Part shown: piece after piece, positions 62,105-64,000 of the stretch
Layout: each line of letters starts with the position of its first letter
Position numbering within the stretch: the stretch's first letter is position 1
From: Streptomyces sp. SN-593
Lineage (GTDB): Bacteria; Actinomycetota; Actinomycetes; Streptomycetales; Streptomycetaceae
DNA length: 64,000 nucleotides
Reading direction: 5' to 3'
Assembly (NCBI RefSeq): GCF_016756395.1
Contig: NZ_AP018365.1
Location: 2,859,501-2,923,500 of the forward strand
Notes under the pieces: model-generated
Told to the model about the DNA's origin: nothing
The model's input: the letters and a program-made list of their open reading frames with translations, nothing else
Database searches by the model: none
Translations under genes and position numbers: made by a program

Positions 62105-63475
62105 GTGAGCACTACGCACTCCCTGCGGGAGCGGCTGGCGGTCCTGCGCGGCCACGGCACCGCACCCCGCCCGATGGACGCGCGGGCGCTGGCCGCACTG
62201 GCCGCCAACCCCGGCTGCAAGCGCCGCGCGGTGATGGACGCCGCCGGGGTGGACAAGGGCGCCGTCGCCGAAGCGCTCGGCTCCCCCGCCCGGTTCGGCC
62301 AGTCCCGGTTCGCCTTCTCCCGCGGCCACGCCTTCGAGGCGCGGGTGAAGGCCGACGGCTGCGCCGAACTGCTGCGGCTGCTGGGCTGCGAGGGCGGGGC
62401 GGAGCTGCCCGACCTGGCGGCGCCCGGCCCCGAGGGGCGGGTGGCCCGGACCCGGATGGCGCTGGCCGAGGCCGCGCCGGGCGCGTGGACGCTGCTGGAC
62501 CACCCGCTGCTCGCCCTGGACGTCGCCGGCTCCACCGTCCACCTCGAACCCGACGCGGTGGCGGTCGCGCCCGACGGCACCTGGACCGTGGTCGAGATCA
62601 AGTCCTTCCCGATCCTGGACGGCGGCGCCGACGCGATGAAGGTCGGCGCCGCGGCCCGGCAGTCGGCGGTGTACGTCCTGGCGCTCGACGCGGTCACCCC
62701 CGGCAGGACCCGCGCCGACATCCTGCTGGTCTGCCCGAAGGACTTCTCCAACCTGCCGACCGCCGACCGGGTGGACATCCGCAAGCAACTCGCCGTCACC
62801 CGCCGCCAGCTCACCCGGCTGACCCGGATCTCGGACATCGCCGACCTGCTGCCGGAGGGCACCACCTTCGACCTGTCGTACACGCCCGACGGCCGCACCC
62901 CGACCCGGCCGCGGGCCGAACTGGCCGCCGCCGTGGACACCGTCCCGGCGGCGTACGCCCCGGAGTGCCTGTCCACCTGCGAGCTGGCCTTCCACTGCCG
63001 CGACCGCTCCCGCGCGGCGGGCCGGGTCGAGGCGCTGGGCCGCTCGCTGCGCGGCGAACTGGGCGGCCTCACCACGGTCGAGGCGGTGCTCGCCGCCGCG
63101 CACGGCCGCGCGGGCGACCCGCGGGACCCGGCGGTCGCCGCGCTGCGCCGGGCCGCCGCGCTGCGGGAGGAGGCGCTGACCGCGGCGGGGGACGGGCCAC
63201 GGGCAGCGAAACCGGGACCGGGCGCGTCCGCGGGGGCCGCCGGGCCGGCGGAGGGCGGCGCCCCGGCCGGAGGCGGCTCCCCGACTCGTGTGCCGGCGCC
63301 CGCGCGTCCCCCGGCGGACCCGCCCGCGGCGTCCGTGCCCCCGCCCGGCCGGTCGCCGCACCCCGCACACCCCGCACACCCGGGACGGCCCGCGCACCCC
63401 GACCACCCCGCGCATCCGGGACCGCCCGCGCCGCCCTCCGCCGGGCCGGAGCGTACGGCCGGAGGCGCGGCGTGA
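62105..63475 (+). CDS. Cas4/RecB-like PD-(D/E)XK nuclease with Fe-S cysteine set
   Basis: 456 residues. The nuclease core has GHAFE (about 74-78), Asp150 in LEPDAV, Glu164 and Lys166 in WTVVEIKS, and the RecB-type QxxxY at Gln186-Tyr190. One N-terminal Cys (Cys38) and a C-terminal trio C288-x3-C292-x5-C298 match the four-cysteine 4Fe-4S pattern of Cas4 and AddB-type nucleases. The last 110 residues are Pro/Ala/Gly/His-rich and look disordered. It starts at GTG 62105. The stop overlaps the start of the next gene. No CRISPR genes are near. A DNA-end-processing role is inferred. Confidence 0.82.
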   Translation: MSTTHSLRERLAVLRGHGTAPRPMDARALAALAANPGCKRRAVMDAAGVDKGAVAEALGSPARFGQSRFAFSRGHAFEARVKADGCAELLRLLGCEGGAELPDLAAPGPEGRVARTRMALAEAAPGAWTLLDHPLLALDVAGSTVHLEPDAVAVAPDGTWTVVEIKSFPILDGGADAMKVGAAARQSAVYVLALDAVTPGRTRADILLVCPKDFSNLPTADRVDIRKQLAVTRRQLTRLTRISDIADLLPEGTTFDLSYTPDGRTPTRPRAELAAAVDTVPAAYAPECLSTCELAFHCRDRSRAAGRVEALGRSLRGELGGLTTVEAVLAAAHGRAGDPRDPAVAALRRAAALREEALTAAGDGPRAAKPGPGASAGAAGPAEGGAPAGGGSPTRVPAPARPPADPPAASVPPPGRSPHPAHPAHPGRPAHPDHPAHPGPPAPPSAGPERTAGGAA

Positions 63476-64000
63476 GCGTGCTGCACACCCTCGCCCGGGC
63501 CGAGGCGGTCGCGGCGCGGCAGGCCGTGCCGGCCGCGACCGTACGCCACTGCCATCTCTCCGACCGGCCGCTGGTGCTGGTGCCGCTCACCACCGCCGGC
63601 GAGGCGGGCGCGCCGCTCGGCGCGATGCTCGGCACCGACCGGGACGCCCCCGAGCTGCTGGTGGTGCCCCAACCGCTCGACCGCGAGCTGCGGTTCGGCT
63701 TCTTCGCCGGGCTCGCCACGCAACTGCTGCGCGCGCTGGACCGCTACGCGGACGAGGTGGAGGTCGAGCCGGCCACCCGCAACCGCGAGGAGACCGAGCT
63801 GTGCGCCGACGCGCTCCAGGTGGTGGTGCCCAACAGCGCCGCCGTGGAGTACGTCCGGCTGGTCGGCCGCTCCACCCGCTTCCTGCGCACCGTCGAGGAC
63901 CAGGACGCCCCGCACCCGGTCCCGGTGCCGGTGCCGCTGCTCGGCCGCTGGCTCACGCACTACGCCGAGCGCTCCCGCACCCCGGGCAGCGGGCTGCTGC
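63472..64000 (+). CDS. Unrecognised protein coupled to the Fe-S nuclease (3' end outside window)
   Basis: 176 codons are visible. GTG 63472 overlaps the nuclease TGA by 4 bases and follows GGAGG, so the two are coupled. The visible part reads SVLHTLARAEAVAARQAVPAATVRHCH, LVLVPLTTAGEAGAPLGAMLGTD, then LRFGFFAGLATQLLRALDRYADEVEVEPA and LQVVVPNSAAVEYVRLVGRSTRFLRT. No Walker or helicase motif occurs in this N-terminal part. Possibly a partner of the nuclease; the remainder outside the window would decide. Confidence 0.75.
   Translation, partial: MSVLHTLARAEAVAARQAVPAATVRHCHLSDRPLVLVPLTTAGEAGAPLGAMLGTDRDAPELLVVPQPLDRELRFGFFAGLATQLLRALDRYADEVEVEPATRNREETELCADALQVVVPNSAAVEYVRLVGRSTRFLRTVEDQDAPHPVPVPVPLLGRWLTHYAERSRTPGSGLL

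Noticed and set aside
63350..63430. Repeats resembling a CRISPR array near the Cas4-like gene
   Set aside because: They are short, irregular and in frame, encoding a Pro/His/Ala-rich tail. There are no unique spacers and no cas1/cas2.

Overview
The window reads as chromosomal DNA of a Streptomyces-type actinomycete (Streptomyces or a close sporulating relative). The bases are visibly very G+C rich and third codon positions are almost all G or C. It carries adpA with a single rare TTA (bldA-dependent) codon followed by orn, a whiE-type spore pigment polyketide cluster, and a cebR/cebEFG/bglC cello-oligosaccharide uptake system. No insertion sequence, prophage, CRISPR array or rRNA was seen; one tRNA-His gene is present.

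Layout. 1-6.4 kb: a sugar-type catabolic island with a DUF993-like aldolase-superfamily protein, a Gfo/Idh/MocA dehydrogenase, a divergent LacI regulator with paired operators, a MarR-acetyltransferase fusion, a sugar phosphate isomerase/epimerase on a probably leaderless mRNA, and a LysR regulator. 6.5-12.8 kb: a fused heterodimer-type ABC exporter, an agmatinase-like ureohydrolase and a phosphatase-family protein. 12.9-21.5 kb: a leucine/branched-chain acyl-CoA catabolic island. On the left is a TetR regulator, an acyl-CoA dehydrogenase and a TesB thioesterase; on the right is a biotin-dependent carboxylase pair, HMG-CoA lyase and AcdH. Two near-identical 16-bp palindromes lie between the halves. 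21.6-24.4 kb: a small conserved-looking ORF, glmS and a universal stress protein. 24.4-27.4 kb: a long adpA leader, adpA, orn and tRNA-His.

27.5-41.1 kb is a polysaccharide island: a CBM2-GH5 cellulase, a CBM32x2-GH64 beta-1,3-glucanase, cebR, cebEFG, bglC and a CBM2-GH18 chitinase. CebR-type palindromes precede the cellulase, the glucanase, cebR and cebE. Secreted cellulase releases cello-oligomers, CebEFG imports them, BglC hydrolyses them inside, and CebR switches the set. 41.2-44.2 kb: a class F sortase, a Ser/His-rich exported membrane protein and a divergent Tat-type multicopper oxidase.

44.3-53.2 kb is the spore pigment locus. A FAD monooxygenase diverges from seven collinear genes (SchA/CurD-like, cupin, KS-alpha, KS-beta, ACP, two cyclases), and an O-methyltransferase converges on them. 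53.3-64 kb: a secreted beta-helix protein, a two-component system, a spermidine-synthase-like protein, small hypotheticals, a histidine phosphatase, a TetR regulator divergent from a PAP2-type membrane phosphatase, a Cas4/RecB-like Fe-S nuclease without any CRISPR context, and the start of an unrecognised partner gene running off the right edge.
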